From Coriobacteriaceae bacterium (lineage in GTDB: Bacteria > Actinomycetota > Coriobacteriia > Coriobacteriales > Eggerthellaceae), in the NCBI GenBank assembly GCA_015062635.1, contig SUUF01000106.1:1-6906 (forward strand): DNA of 6,906 nt. The letters run 5' to 3'. A program made the position numbers and the translations under genes. The notes below the pieces were generated by a model. That model was not told where the DNA came from and did no database searches. It saw only the letters and a program-made list of their open reading frames with translations. Of the stretch, positions 5,997-6,906 are shown piece by piece (the first letter of the stretch is position 1; each line of letters begins with the position of its first letter).

Positions 5997-6022
5997 AAAA
6001 GGGCCGCCCCGAAGGACGGCCC
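5997..6022 (-). terminator. Intrinsic terminator of eno
   Basis: On the minus strand a 9-pair stem (GGGCCGTCC/GGGCGGCCC, one G-U pair) is closed by a stable C(UUCG)G tetraloop and followed by TTTT (6000-5997). It starts 27 bases after the eno stop codon. The mismatch becomes a G-U pair only on the minus strand, supporting that direction. Confidence 0.9.
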
Positions 6023-6048
6023 CCTGCATGTTGCGTGTTCGCGACAGA

Positions 6049-6906
6049 CTAGCGGTTGATGTTGTAGAACGCGGACATGCCGGCATACTGGCCAGCATCG
6101 CCCAGCTCGTCCTCGATGCGCAGGAGCTGGTTGTACTTGGCAACGCGGTCGGAGCGGGCCGGAGCGCCGGTCTTGATCTGGCCGGTGTTGCACGCCACGG
6201 CGAGGTCGGCGATCGTGTTGTCCTCGGTCTCGCCGGAACGGTGGCTCATGACGCACGCATAGCCGGCCTGCTTGGCCATCTGAATGGCCTCGAGGGTCTC
6301 GGTGAGGCTGCCGATCTGGTTCACCTTGATGAGGATGGCGTTCGCGCAACCGAGCTCGATGCCCTTGGCCAGACGCTTGGAGTTGGTGACGAACAGGTCG
6401 TCGCCCACGAGCTGCACGCGGTCGCCGATGCGGTCGGTGAGCTTCTTCCAACCATCCCAGTCTTCCTCGGACATGCCGTCCTCGATCGAGATGATCGGGT
6501 ACTTGTTCACCAGGGCCTCCCAGTAGTCCACCATCTCGTCGGCGGTGAGCTCGCGGCCCTCGCCGGCCAGCACGTACTTGCCGGTCTCGGCGTTGTAGAA
6601 CTCGGAGGATGCCGGGTCCATGGCGAACATGATGTCCTCGCCCGGCTTGAAGCCAGCAGCCTCGACGGCCTGCATCAGGTACTGCAGCGGTTCCTCGTTG
6701 GTCTTGAAGTTCGGGGCGAAGCCACCCTCGTCGCCGATGCCGCCGCCCAAGCCGGCATCATGCAGGACCTTCTTCAGCTTCGCGTAAATCTCGGCGCACC
6801 AGCGCAGGCACTCGGCAAAGGAGGAGGCGCCCACCGGCATGATCATGAACTCCTGGAAGTCCACGTTGTTGTCGGCATGCACGCCGCCGTTCAGGATGTT
6901 CATCAT
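6049..6906 (-). CDS. eno: Enolase, C-terminal two thirds
   Basis: The C-terminal 285 residues of enolase, which converts 2-phosphoglycerate to phosphoenolpyruvate in glycolysis. The codon at 6906 is an internal Met of the MMNILNGGVHADN block, so the gene continues beyond the window; about 140 N-terminal residues are missing judging by the usual length near 430. Fragment numbering: catalytic Glu60 in GDEGGFAPN, Mg ligands Asp97 (AMDPASSEF), Glu142 (SIEDGMSEEDW) and Asp169 (VGDDLFVTN), catalytic Lys194 in the signature ILIKVNQIGSLTET, His222 in SHRSGETEDN, and Lys245 in IKTGAP. All expected active-site residues are present. It ends with YNINR and is followed by a strong terminator, so ecfT behind it is probably separately transcribed. 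Confidence 0.97.
   Translation of the reverse strand: MMNILNGGVHADNNVDFQEFMIMPVGASSFAECLRWCAEIYAKLKKVLHDAGLGGGIGDEGGFAPNFKTNEEPLQYLMQAVEAAGFKPGEDIMFAMDPASSEFYNAETGKYVLAGEGRELTADEMVDYWEALVNKYPIISIEDGMSEEDWDGWKKLTDRIGDRVQLVGDDLFVTNSKRLAKGIELGCANAILIKVNQIGSLTETLEAIQMAKQAGYACVMSHRSGETEDNTIADLAVACNTGQIKTGAPARSDRVAKYNQLLRIEDELGDAGQYAGMSAFYNINR

Overview
The window comes from a GC-rich bacterial chromosome. Protein content (enolase, alanine racemase, a family 4 uracil-DNA glycosylase and an electron-bifurcating NfnAB-type flavoprotein pair) fits a GC-rich anaerobe. My best guess is class Coriobacteriia (Eggerthella relatives), but this is inference from general flavour, not a diagnostic marker. There are no rRNA or tRNA genes, CRISPR arrays, transposases or defence genes, and the genes look like ordinary core metabolism.

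Layout, left to right. Bases 1-272 (minus) hold the N-terminal 90 residues of a secreted glycerophosphodiester phosphodiesterase cut by the window edge. Directly upstream of it on the same strand are nfnB (283-1908) and nfnA (1933-2784), a tight two-gene unit for the two subunits of an NADH/ferredoxin/NADPH flavoprotein. A 229-base gap with a likely nfnA promoter and several small inverted repeats separates nfnA from udg (3014-3577, minus). udg is divergent from alr (3775-5043, plus), and their 197-base shared upstream region contains the most striking element here: a 74-bp near-perfect palindrome (3626-3699). alr converges on a solitary ecfT-like transporter gene (5107-5952, minus) across a terminator. 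ecfT lies behind eno (C-terminal 285 residues, 6049-6906, minus), which has its own textbook terminator.

How the genes relate: nfnA-nfnB encode one enzyme and are probably co-transcribed, with the phosphodiesterase gene 10 bases behind. The other genes look like single-gene units: DNA repair (udg), D-alanine supply for peptidoglycan (alr), vitamin or metal uptake (ecfT) and glycolysis (eno).

I found no obvious new multi-gene system. The points most worth a second look are the long palindrome between udg and alr, the N-terminal extension on Alr, the acidic insertion in NfnB, and the isolated, possibly leaderless ecfT gene.
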